A stretch of DNA of 64,000 bases, taken from the NCBI RefSeq assembly GCF_014303735.1, contig NZ_CP060296.1, forward strand, positions 2,925,501-2,989,500, read 5' to 3'. Of the stretch, positions 56,759-64,000 are shown piece by piece. The notes beneath the pieces were generated by a model. The model made no database searches. It saw only the letters and a list, made by a program, of their open reading frames with translations, and was not told where the DNA came from. The stretch's first letter is position 1; every line of letters starts with the position of its first letter. This DNA comes from Variovorax sp. PAMC28562 (GTDB lineage Bacteria > Pseudomonadota > Gammaproteobacteria > Burkholderiales > Burkholderiaceae_C). Made by a program: the position numbers and the translations under genes.

Positions 56759-57973
56759 TCAGGCGAGTTGCGGCATCGGCCGCGCGATGGCGTTTTCCTT
56801 GACCGGCAAATTGATCAGCGCAGCGAACACCCCCAGCGCGATCGCGATGTACCAGACGACGTCGTAGCTGCCGGTGCGGTCGTAGAGAAAACCACCCAGC
56901 CAGACGCCGAGGAACGAGCCGACCTGATGGCCCAGAAACACGAAGCCGCTCAGCATCGACAAGTGCGCCACGCCAAAGATTTGCGCCACCAGCGCATTGG
57001 TCACCGGCACCGTCGACAGCCACAAAAAGCCGATGACGGCAGCGAAGACGTAGACGGACAGAGGTGACACCGGCACGATCAAGAACAGCGTTATCGCGAT
57101 GGCCCTGCCGAAGTAGATGGCCGCCAGGATCTTCCGCTTGGCCAGCTTCTGGCCGAGCGAGCCGGCGACGTAAGTGCCAAACACATTGAAGAGGCCAATG
57201 AGAGCGAGCGAATAACTTGCTACCTCGGGCGACAGACCTTTGTCGCGCAGATAGCTCGGCATGTGCACGCCTATGAACACCACCTGGAAGCCGCACACGA
57301 AGTAGCCCGCCATCAGCAGGCCGAAGCTCGGATAACGAAAAGCTTCCATCACCGCCTGCGCGATGGTTTGCTCCCGGTGTCCGGCGACAACCACGCGTGC
57401 CGGCTCGCGCAGGCCGAACGCGAGCGGCACGACCAGCAGCACCAGCGCGGCCAGCACCAGCAACGCCGTATGCCAGCCGAGTTGCGCGATGAGTTGCCCT
57501 TCGATCGGCACCATCAAAAACTGTCCGAACGAACCGGCCGCTGCGGCCACGCCCATCGCCCACGAACGGCGCTCGGCCGGAATCTGTCGGCCGATCACGC
57601 CGTAGATCACCGCGTAGGTGGTGCCGGCCTGCGCTGCGCCGATCAACACCCCGGCGGTCATCGCGAACAGCAGCGGCGTGGGCGAGAGCGCCATGCCGGC
57701 CAGCCCGACCGCGTACAGGACCGCGCCGATCAGCAGCACCCTGAAGGCGCCCAGCTTGTCGGCCAGCATGCCGGCGAAAACACCGATCACGCCCCACGAG
57801 AGGTTCTGGATCGCGATGGCGAGCGAGAAGGTCTGGCGCGTCCAGCCCTGCTCTTGCGTGATCGGCTGCAACCACAGGCCGAAGCCGTGGCGAATGCCCA
57901 TGGAGAGCGTGACGATCATGGCGCCGCACAGCAGGACCTGGAACATCGAAAGGGGGCGGGCGGTGGCATTCAT
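56759..57973 (-). CDS. MFS transporter (OFA/monocarboxylate-like, 12 TM)
   Basis: 404 residues from the ATG at 57973. It has 12 helices with the pattern MGIRHGFGLWLQPITQEQGW near the N-terminus and NLSWGVIGVFAGMLADKLG. This resembles the monocarboxylate or oxalate/formate-type branch of the major facilitator superfamily. The centre has a short cytoplasmic loop (EPARVVVAGHREQTIAQAV). Substrate unknown. TACATT lies 6 bases before the ATG. It is divergent from parE. Confidence 0.9.
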   Translation of the reverse strand: MNATARPLSMFQVLLCGAMIVTLSMGIRHGFGLWLQPITQEQGWTRQTFSLAIAIQNLSWGVIGVFAGMLADKLGAFRVLLIGAVLYAVGLAGMALSPTPLLFAMTAGVLIGAAQAGTTYAVIYGVIGRQIPAERRSWAMGVAAAAGSFGQFLMVPIEGQLIAQLGWHTALLVLAALVLLVVPLAFGLREPARVVVAGHREQTIAQAVMEAFRYPSFGLLMAGYFVCGFQVVFIGVHMPSYLRDKGLSPEVASYSLALIGLFNVFGTYVAGSLGQKLAKRKILAAIYFGRAIAITLFLIVPVSPLSVYVFAAVIGFLWLSTVPVTNALVAQIFGVAHLSMLSGFVFLGHQVGSFLGVWLGGFLYDRTGSYDVVWYIAIALGVFAALINLPVKENAIARPMPQLA

Positions 57974-57979
57974 CCGCAA

Positions 57980-57985
57980 AATGTA
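57980..57985 (-). promoter_or_regulatory. -10-like TACATT 6 bases before the MFS start
   Basis: On the minus strand TACATT, then TTGCGG, then ATG. A further case of the start-proximal hexamer, facing away from the parE hexamer 59 bases to the right. Confidence 0.33.
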
Positions 57986-58043
57986 GCCGCAAGCGCAGAG
58001 GCCGACATCTGTATGTCCATCCAGCTTTACGTGAGTGGACGCA

Positions 58044-58049
58044 TACAAT
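58044..58049 (+). promoter_or_regulatory. -10-like TACAAT 8 bases before the parE start
   Basis: TACAAT, then CCGCGGCC, then ATG at 58058. No purine-rich binding site fits. A leaderless or near-leaderless parE message is possible. Confidence 0.45.
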
Positions 58050-58057
58050 CCGCGGCC

Positions 58058-60055
58058 ATGGCTACCCCAGTTTCATCCGCTTCCTCCAGCAAGTCCGCGC
58101 CGCCCGCCTACTCAGAAGGCTCCATCCGCGTCCTGAAAGGCCTCGAGCCCGTCAAGCAGCGGCCGGGCATGTACACCCGCACCGACAACCCGCTGCACAT
58201 CATTCAGGAAGTGCTCGACAACGCAGCCGACGAGGCACTCGCGGGCCATGGCAAGAAGATCAAGGTCACGATGCACGCCGACGGGTCGGTCGGCATCGAA
58301 GACGATGGCCGCGGCATTCCGTTCGGCATGCACCCGGAAGAAAACGCGCCGGTGGTCGAGCTGGTGTTCACCCGGCTGCATGCCGGCGGCAAGTTCGACA
58401 AGGGCTCGGGCGGCGCGTACAGCTTTTCCGGTGGCCTGCATGGCGTGGGCGTGTCGGTGACCAATGCCCTGTCGACGCGGCTCGAAGTGAGCTCGCACCG
58501 CGAAGGCTCGTCGGCGCGGCTGACCTTCAGCGCCGGCGACGTGATCGAGCCGCTGGTCATCCGTCCGCTCGAGGCCGGCGAGCGCCGCCAGGGAACCAGC
58601 GTGCGCGCCTGGCCCGACGCCAAGTATTTCGAGACAGCTGTGCTGCCGATGGCCGAGTTGACGCACCTGTTGCGCAGCAAGGCGGTGCTGATGCCGGGCG
58701 TCACCGTGACGCTGGTCATCGAAAAGACCAAGGAGACCCAGCAGTGGCTCTACAAGGGGGGCCTGCGCGACTACTTGATGCAGAGCCTGCACGGAGACCC
58801 GGTCATTCCGTTGTTCGAAGGCGCCGGTCATGCCGACAAAAACGCCGATAACTTCGCCGAAGGCGAGGGGGCCGAATGGTGCGTGGCCTTCACCGAAGAC
58901 GGCGCTCCGGTACGCGAGAGTTACGTCAACCTGATTCCCACCAGCGCCGGCGGCACGCATGAAAGCGGACTGCGCGACGGGCTGTTTACCGCGGTGAAGG
59001 GATTCATCGAGCTGCATTCGCTGCTACCCAAGGGCGTCAAGCTGCTGCCCGAAGACGTGTTCGCGCGGGCCTCCTATGTGCTGAGTGCCAAGGTGCTCGA
59101 TCCGCAATTCCAGGGTCAGATCAAGGAACGACTCAACTCGCGTGACGCGGTGCGGCTGGTGTCGAGCTTCGTGCGGCCCGCGCTGGAGCTGTGGCTCAAC
59201 CAGCATGTCGACTATGGAAAACGACTGGCTGAACTGGCCATCAAGGCCGCGCAGTCGCGCCAGAAAGCGGGCCAGAAAGTCGAGAAGCGCAAGGGCTCCG
59301 GCGTCGCGGTTCTGCCCGGCAAACTGACCGATTGCGAGAGCAAGGACATCAGCCACAACGAAGTGTTTCTGGTCGAGGGCGACTCGGCCGGTGGCAGCGC
59401 CAAGATGGGCCGCGACAAGGAATCGCAAGCCATCCTGCCGTTGCGCGGCAAGGTGTTGAACACCTGGGAAGTGGAGCGCGACCGGCTCTTCGCCAACAAC
59501 GAAATTCACGATATTTCGGTCGCCATCGGCGTCGATCCGCACGGACCCGACGACACCCCGGACATGAGCGGCCTGCGCTACGGCAAGGTCTGCATCCTGA
59601 GCGATGCCGACGTCGATGGTTCGCACATCCAGGTGCTGCTGCTGACGCTTTTCTTTCGTCACTTTCCCAAGCTCATCGACGCCGGTCACGTGTACGTCGC
59701 CAAGCCGCCGCTGTTTCGCGTCGATGCGCCGGCGCGTGCCAAGAAGCCGGCTTCGAAGGTCTATGCGCTGGACGAAGGCGAGTTGGTTGCCATCCTCGAC
59801 AAGCTGCGCAAGGACGGCGTGCGCGAAGGCGCCTGGAGCATCAGCCGCTTCAAGGGGCTGGGCGAAATGAACGCCGAACAGCTATGGGAAACCACGCTCA
59901 ACCCGGACACGCGGCGCCTGATGCAGGTGCGGCTGGGGCGGCTCAGCTTCGCCGACACACAGGGCGAGATCACCAAGCTGATGGGCAAGGGCGAGGCCGC
60001 CGCCAGACGCGAGCTGATGGAGTTGCGGGCCGATGACGTCGAGATCGACGTTTAG
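58058..60055 (+). CDS. parE: Topoisomerase IV subunit B ParE
   Basis: 665 residues. GHKL ATPase: EVLDNAADEALAG, EDDGRGIP, GGLHGVGVSVTNAL. TOPRIM: LVEGDSAGGSAKMGRD and LSDADVDGSHI. The C-terminal FKGLGEMNAEQLWETT is standard. The lack of the long GyrB-type insert and the neighbouring parC identify it as ParE rather than GyrB. It decatenates daughter chromosomes with ParC. Its 3' end overlaps the transglycosylase gene by 23 bases. Confidence 0.96.
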   Translation: MATPVSSASSSKSAPPAYSEGSIRVLKGLEPVKQRPGMYTRTDNPLHIIQEVLDNAADEALAGHGKKIKVTMHADGSVGIEDDGRGIPFGMHPEENAPVVELVFTRLHAGGKFDKGSGGAYSFSGGLHGVGVSVTNALSTRLEVSSHREGSSARLTFSAGDVIEPLVIRPLEAGERRQGTSVRAWPDAKYFETAVLPMAELTHLLRSKAVLMPGVTVTLVIEKTKETQQWLYKGGLRDYLMQSLHGDPVIPLFEGAGHADKNADNFAEGEGAEWCVAFTEDGAPVRESYVNLIPTSAGGTHESGLRDGLFTAVKGFIELHSLLPKGVKLLPEDVFARASYVLSAKVLDPQFQGQIKERLNSRDAVRLVSSFVRPALELWLNQHVDYGKRLAELAIKAAQSRQKAGQKVEKRKGSGVAVLPGKLTDCESKDISHNEVFLVEGDSAGGSAKMGRDKESQAILPLRGKVLNTWEVERDRLFANNEIHDISVAIGVDPHGPDDTPDMSGLRYGKVCILSDADVDGSHIQVLLLTLFFRHFPKLIDAGHVYVAKPPLFRVDAPARAKKPASKVYALDEGELVAILDKLRKDGVREGAWSISRFKGLGEMNAEQLWETTLNPDTRRLMQVRLGRLSFADTQGEITKLMGKGEAAARRELMELRADDVEIDV

Positions 60056-61019
60056 CTTTCGGACCGCGGCAGTCGCTCTGCTGTTGGCGCTGGGCCAGCA
60101 CGCCGCGATGGCGGCCGACATCTTCGGCTACATCGACGAAAAGGGCGTGGCGCATTTCGCGGCCGAGAAACTCGACTCGCGCTACCAGATCTTCTTCAAG
60201 GGCGGCCAGAGTTTCGACACGGCCAATGGCCTGGGCCGGCGCGGCAGGCCGGATGCGGTGAGCGGCATGGTGCCGCCCGCTTCGCAAACGTTGATCGCGC
60301 TGTTCGAGGCATCGCCGACTTACAAGACCGCGAAGACCGCCTTGCGCGACGCGTCGCAGCGCCACGCAATCGACTACGAGCTGCTGCAGGCGTTGATCGC
60401 GGCCGAGTCGGGTTTCGATGCGCAAGCGGTCTCGCCGAAGGGCGCCATCGGCCTCATGCAATTGATGCCCGCCACCGCGCAGCGTTACGGTGTGCAATCC
60501 GACAAGAAGAGCAGCGTCGAGACCAAGCTGTTCGATCCGCGGGTGAACATCGCGGCCGGATCGCGTTATCTGCGTGATTTGATATCGATGTTCCCGGGCG
60601 AGCTCGACCTGGCCATTGCGGCCTACAACGCGGGCGAGGGCGCGGTGCAGCGTGCCGGCAACAAGATTCCCAATTACAAGGAGACGCAGAATTACGTGAA
60701 GACGGTGCTGCAGCTCTATGCTTATCTGAAGCCGGATGCCGGCGCCACGTACGGCGCTCGTGGCGGCAAAGTGCCCGGTCGGGTGCGCATGGAAATCGGC
60801 GGGGCGCTGGGACGCGGCAACATGCCGCCGGCGCAACGCGCGCAGATGCCGACCATGCCCTACGCGCCGCAAACGTCGGCCGAGCCGTCGACGCCTTTGG
60901 CTTTGCCTTCGTCTGTCCCTTCGCCTTCTCTGCCCCGTGCGGCCTTGCCCATGACCCCGCCGCCGACCTCGCCCTACATGCCCGAGGTGCCGGTGATGGC
61001 ACCGCCGGCCACCCAGTAA
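60033..61019 (+). CDS. Lytic transglycosylase (SLT family) between parE and parC
   Basis: 328 residues. A signal peptide ([15 protein letters not shown]) is followed by a DUF4124-like segment ([20 protein letters not shown]), then the SLT domain (about 85-215) with catalytic Glu in [22 protein letters not shown] (cited as [10 protein letters not shown] and [20 protein letters not shown]) and [10 protein letters not shown]. The C-terminal 80 residues are Pro/Ala/Ser-rich and disordered. It cleaves peptidoglycan in the periplasm. It overlaps parE by 23 bases and precedes parC by 28, so it is co-transcribed with topoisomerase IV. Confidence 0.93.
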   Translation: MTSRSTFSFRTAAVALLLALGQHAAMAADIFGYIDEKGVAHFAAEKLDSRYQIFFKGGQSFDTANGLGRRGRPDAVSGMVPPASQTLIALFEASPTYKTAKTALRDASQRHAIDYELLQALIAAESGFDAQAVSPKGAIGLMQLMPATAQRYGVQSDKKSSVETKLFDPRVNIAAGSRYLRDLISMFPGELDLAIAAYNAGEGAVQRAGNKIPNYKETQNYVKTVLQLYAYLKPDAGATYGARGGKVPGRVRMEIGGALGRGNMPPAQRAQMPTMPYAPQTSAEPSTPLALPSSVPSPSLPRAALPMTPPPTSPYMPEVPVMAPPATQ

Positions 61020-61047
61020 CCTTTTTTTCTTCGAACCGACTGTGACG

Positions 61048-63459
61048 ATGGACTCCCAACCTCCGCTCGACCTCACGAGCCCGCCCGACAGCGATGGCGA
61101 CGGCACCACGCTGACCCTGGCCGACTACGCCCAGACCGCCTACCTCGAATACGCGCTCAGCGTGGTCAAGGGCCGCGCGCTGCCCGATGTGTCCGATGGC
61201 CAGAAGCCGGTGCAGCGGCGCATCCTCTATTCGATGTCACGCATGGGGCTCGGCTTCGGCGGCACGAATGGGGCAGTGGGCGCAAAACCGGTCAAGTGCG
61301 CGCGGGTGGTGGGCGACGTGCTCGGCCGCTTTCATCCGCACAGCGACCAGGCCGCCTACGACGCGCTGGTGCGCATGGCGCAAAACTTCTCGCAGCGCTA
61401 TCCGCTGGTCGACGGCCAGGGCAACTTCGGCAGCCGCGACGGCGACGGCGCCGCGGCCATGCGCTACACCGAGGCACGGTTGGCGCGCATCACCAGCCTG
61501 TTGCTCGACGAGATCGACGAAGGCACGGTCGACTTCATCCCCAACTACGACGGCAGCACGGAAGAGCCGCGCCTGCTGCCCGCACGCCTTCCGTTCACTC
61601 TGCTCAATGGAGCGAGCGGCATCGCGGTCGGCCTGGCCACCGAGATCCCGAGCCACAACCTGCGCGAGATCGCCGACGCCTGCGTGGCGCTCATCAAGAC
61701 GAACGGCAAGCTGAGCGAAGAAGAGTTGCTGGCCATCGTGCCTGGCCCGGATTACCCCGGAGGCGCGCAGATCATCAGCCCCGCCAGCGACATCGCCGAG
61801 GCCTACCGCACCGGCCGCGGCTCGCTCAAGGTCCGCGCGCGCTGGAAGATCGAAGAGCTGGCGCGCGGCCAGTGGCAGCTGGTCGTCAACGAGCTGCCGC
61901 CCGGCGTCAGCACGCAGAAGGTGCTCGAGGAAATCGAGGAGCTCACCAATCCGAAGATCAAGGCCGGCAAGAAAGCGCTGAGCGCCGATCAGACGCAGCT
62001 CAAGGCCGCATTGCTGTCGGTGCTGGACGTGGTGCGCGACGAGTCGAATAAGGACGCGGCGGTGCGACTGGTGTTCGAGCCCAAGACGTCACGCATCAGC
62101 CAGGAAGATTTCGTCACGACGCTGCTGGCGCAGACGTCGCTGGAAACCTCGTCGTCGATCAACATGACGATGGTCGGCATCGATGGCAAGCCGACGCAGA
62201 AGTCGCTCAGGCAGATGCTCAACGAGTGGATCGCCTTCCGCGAGATCACCGTCGAGAAGCGCTCGCGCCATCGCCTGAGCAAGGTACTGGACCGCATCCA
62301 CATTCTCGAAGGCCGGCAGCTGGTGCTGCTGAACATCGACGAAGTGATCGCGATCATTCGCGCGGCCGACGACCCGAAAGCGGCGTTGATCGCGCGCTTC
62401 GCCCTGAGCGAGCGGCAGGCCGAGGACATCCTCGAAATCCGCTTGCGTCAGCTGGCGCGGCTCGAAGCGATCAAGATCGAGCAGGAGCTCAAGGGCCTGA
62501 AGGAAGAGCAGAAAAAGCTCGACGACATTCTGGGCAGCCCGACTGCATTGCGTCGCTTGCTAGTGAAAGAAATCGAAGCCGACGCCAAGCTCTTCGAAGA
62601 CCCGCGCCGCACTTTGATCCAGGCCGAGAAGCGCGCCGTCGCCGAGGTCAAGGTGATCGATGAGCCGGTTACCGTGATCGTGTCGCAGAAGGGCTGGGTC
62701 CGCGCGCAAAAGGGCTGGGCCAGCGAGAAGGTGGTCGCGGGCACGACGCCTGCAGAGTACGCATTCAAGTCCGGCGATGCGCTCTATGCCGTCTTCGAAT
62801 GCCGAACGATCGACACGCTGCTCGTGTTCGGCACGGCCAAAGAGAAGGGCGTCCGCGTCTACACCGTGGCGGTGGCATCGCTGCCCGGCGGCCGGGGCGA
62901 CGGACAACCCGTGACGACGCTGATCGAGCTCGACAGCGGCACCCAGGTCGCGCACTATTTCGCGGGCCCGGCCAGCGCCAGCCTGTTGCTCGCCAATACC
63001 GGCGGCTATGGCTTCATCGCGACGGTCGACAGCATGATGTCGCGCCAGCGCGGCGGCAAGGCCTTCTTCGACGTCGGCGAGGGTGAGCAGCTCTGCCGTC
63101 CTTCGCTGGTGCACATCGGCGAAAAAAGCGCTCTTGGGGGCGAAGCGATACCCGCCGCCACGCACGTGGCCTGCGCATCGACCGGCGGACGCATCCTGAC
63201 CTTCGAGATCGCCGAGATGAAGAACCTGCCGAAGGGCGGCCGCGGACTGACCCTGATCGACCTCGAAGCCAAAGACACACTGGCCGGTGCGGCCGCCTAC
63301 ACGCGCAGCGTAAAAATCGAAGGCATCGGCCGCGGCGGCAAGGAACGCGACGAGACCCTGGAGATTCGTACCCTCAACAATGCGCGCAGCAGCCGTGGCC
63401 GCAAGGGCAAGGCGGCGGACCTCGGCTTCAAGCCGACCAGCGTCGTCCGCGTTTTATAA
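61048..63459 (+). CDS. parC: Topoisomerase IV subunit A ParC
   Basis: 803 residues from the ATG at 61048; a GTG at 61042 adds two residues. The breakage-reunion domain has [20 protein letters not shown], the quinolone-region [18 protein letters not shown] and the active tyrosine in [13 protein letters not shown]. The resistance-region serine position is Ser (HSDQ), as in quinolone-sensitive enzymes. The C-terminal beta-propeller is present but lacks a clear GyrA box, consistent with ParC. It is followed 22 bases later by a small membrane protein gene. Confidence 0.96.
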   Translation: MDSQPPLDLTSPPDSDGDGTTLTLADYAQTAYLEYALSVVKGRALPDVSDGQKPVQRRILYSMSRMGLGFGGTNGAVGAKPVKCARVVGDVLGRFHPHSDQAAYDALVRMAQNFSQRYPLVDGQGNFGSRDGDGAAAMRYTEARLARITSLLLDEIDEGTVDFIPNYDGSTEEPRLLPARLPFTLLNGASGIAVGLATEIPSHNLREIADACVALIKTNGKLSEEELLAIVPGPDYPGGAQIISPASDIAEAYRTGRGSLKVRARWKIEELARGQWQLVVNELPPGVSTQKVLEEIEELTNPKIKAGKKALSADQTQLKAALLSVLDVVRDESNKDAAVRLVFEPKTSRISQEDFVTTLLAQTSLETSSSINMTMVGIDGKPTQKSLRQMLNEWIAFREITVEKRSRHRLSKVLDRIHILEGRQLVLLNIDEVIAIIRAADDPKAALIARFALSERQAEDILEIRLRQLARLEAIKIEQELKGLKEEQKKLDDILGSPTALRRLLVKEIEADAKLFEDPRRTLIQAEKRAVAEVKVIDEPVTVIVSQKGWVRAQKGWASEKVVAGTTPAEYAFKSGDALYAVFECRTIDTLLVFGTAKEKGVRVYTVAVASLPGGRGDGQPVTTLIELDSGTQVAHYFAGPASASLLLANTGGYGFIATVDSMMSRQRGGKAFFDVGEGEQLCRPSLVHIGEKSALGGEAIPAATHVACASTGGRILTFEIAEMKNLPKGGRGLTLIDLEAKDTLAGAAAYTRSVKIEGIGRGGKERDETLEIRTLNNARSSRGRKGKAADLGFKPTSVVRVL

Positions 63460-63481
63460 GCACGGCAAGAAAGAAACGGCC

Positions 63482-63658
63482 ATGGAATTCGGCGTCGTCG
63501 GCATCTCGTTTTTTCTGGTGGCATGCATCGGCAGCTTCGCGTTGTCGCGTTGGCTCAGCAGGCGCCGTCGTGCAGACCGGCGCAACCGCGAGCGCGCTGC
63601 CAGCGAGGCGGTGCAGAGTCGCCAGGTTCGTCGCGCGCGGCAACGGCGCGGCGGGTAG
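63482..63658 (+). CDS. 58-residue membrane protein with basic tail
   Basis: ATG at 63482 behind AAGAAAGAAACGG. One hydrophobic helix (FGVVGISFFLVACIGSFAL) is followed by a strongly basic tail (RWLSRRRRADRRNRERAA, then RQVRRARQRRGG). No family recognised. The arginine-rich cytoplasmic end could bind nucleic acid or lipid headgroups. It is probably co-transcribed with parC. Real translation is likely but unproved. Confidence 0.6.
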   Translation: MEFGVVGISFFLVACIGSFALSRWLSRRRRADRRNRERAASEAVQSRQVRRARQRRGG

Positions 63659-63726
63659 CAGCCGCGCCGTCGGGTGGCAAAGTCGCAGTCGGCAGAGCCG
63701 CCGACATGTCAGGCGTCCGAGGCGTC

Positions 63727-64000
63727 TCAGGCGGACATCAGCGGTCCGTTGCCGCCGGTCATAGGTGCGTCTACCGCCGACATGCCAGCCGCGATCACAG
63801 CCAGCAGTGTGTCGCCGAAGCCGCCGCGCGCGCGGGCATTCCGACGCGCGCTGGTGCTCACGCGCGGGGCCGCGCTCCACGCGATGCGGGCACCCGCCGC
63901 CTGAAGCGCTTCGACCAGCGCCACGTCTTCGCTGCAAGCCAGCGGCCTGAAGCCGCCCACGCGGCGATACGCTTCGGCCGACACGCCCAGGTTGGCGCCG
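63727..64000 (-). CDS. Family 2 glycosyltransferase, C-terminal end (5' part outside window)
   Basis: About 90 residues are visible, open to the right edge. The string GANLGVSAEAYRRVGGF followed by CSEDVALVEALQAAGARIAW is the acceptor-site and ED-type catalytic region of GT-A family 2 enzymes. The end is short and has a Ser/Gly-rich tail. The sugar donor and acceptor cannot be judged from this fragment. It converges on the small gene after parC, with 68 bases between and no hairpin seen. Confidence 0.82.
   Translation of the reverse strand, partial: GANLGVSAEAYRRVGGFRPLACSEDVALVEALQAAGARIAWSAAPRVSTSARRNARARGGFGDTLLAVIAAGMSAVDAPMTGGNGPLMSA

Overview
This 64-kb window is a piece of ordinary chromosome from a GC-rich betaproteobacterium, most likely of the family Comamonadaceae (Variovorax-like). 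The grounds are high GC with dense gene packing, the pyrG-kdsA-eno-ftsB block, the parE-lytic transglycosylase-parC block, the dapA-bamC pair, a Bug/TctC-type binding protein and a branched-chain-type ABC cluster. The genus call is inference from gene order and protein style, because no rRNA is present. I see no tRNA, rRNA, CRISPR array, insertion sequence or prophage. No gene-free stretch exceeds about 215 bases.

Layout. 1-4.9 kb: a MarR regulator (5' end outside the window) with a NodT/EmrA/EmrB tripartite drug-efflux operon. 5.1-10.9 kb: a complete branched-chain-amino-acid-type ABC importer (livG, livF, two tandem paralogous binding proteins, livH, livM). 10.9-18.4 kb: a lipocalin-like AttH protein and a fused FtsX-type permease, separated from their probable ATPase by a PLP dehydratase and the otnK-otnC four-carbon acid pair. 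18.4-25 kb: miaA, a Bcr/CflA exporter, a lipoprotein hydrolase, mutL and a dienelactone hydrolase-NTF2 fusion. 25-31.6 kb: a VOC protein, a five-gene peptide-type ABC importer and an SDR protein, read as one catabolic operon and divergent from the hydrolase. 31.7-40.5 kb: dedA, a glycine-zipper lipoprotein, amiC-tsaE, queG, a Bug protein, xerD, a DUF455 ferritin-like gene, a gamma-carbonic-anhydrase-like gene and hslO. 40.5-47.4 kb (minus strand): a secreted unknown, an NRK-like kinase, pnuC, ftsB, eno, a DUF1330 gene, kdsA and pyrG. 47.5-53 kb: coaBC, an unknown gene, dut, a glycine-zipper lipoprotein, an FKBP isomerase, roxA and an unknown partner. 53-58 kb (minus strand): an MBL hydrolase, bamC, dapA, a methyltransferase, a 46-residue membrane peptide and an MFS carrier. 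58-64 kb: parE, a lytic transglycosylase, parC, a small membrane protein and the end of a glycosyltransferase.

How the genes work together. Many genes overlap by 1-4 bases (ATGA or TGATG), so most of the window is made of translationally coupled operons. Housekeeping functions dominate: CTP, KDO, glycolysis, division, CoA, dUTP, lysine and peptidoglycan precursors, chromosome decatenation and mismatch repair. Two accessory catabolic units stand out, the OtnK/OtnC insert and the VOC-ABC-SDR cluster.

Points of most interest: a recurring -10-like hexamer placed 6-8 bases before start codons (possible leaderless mRNAs); a LivF whose Walker A lysine is arginine; an SDR lacking its catalytic tyrosine; a split Att transporter locus; a palindrome between the hydrolase fusion and the VOC operon; and several small or unknown conserved-looking genes. 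I did not find a convincing new defence or mobile system.
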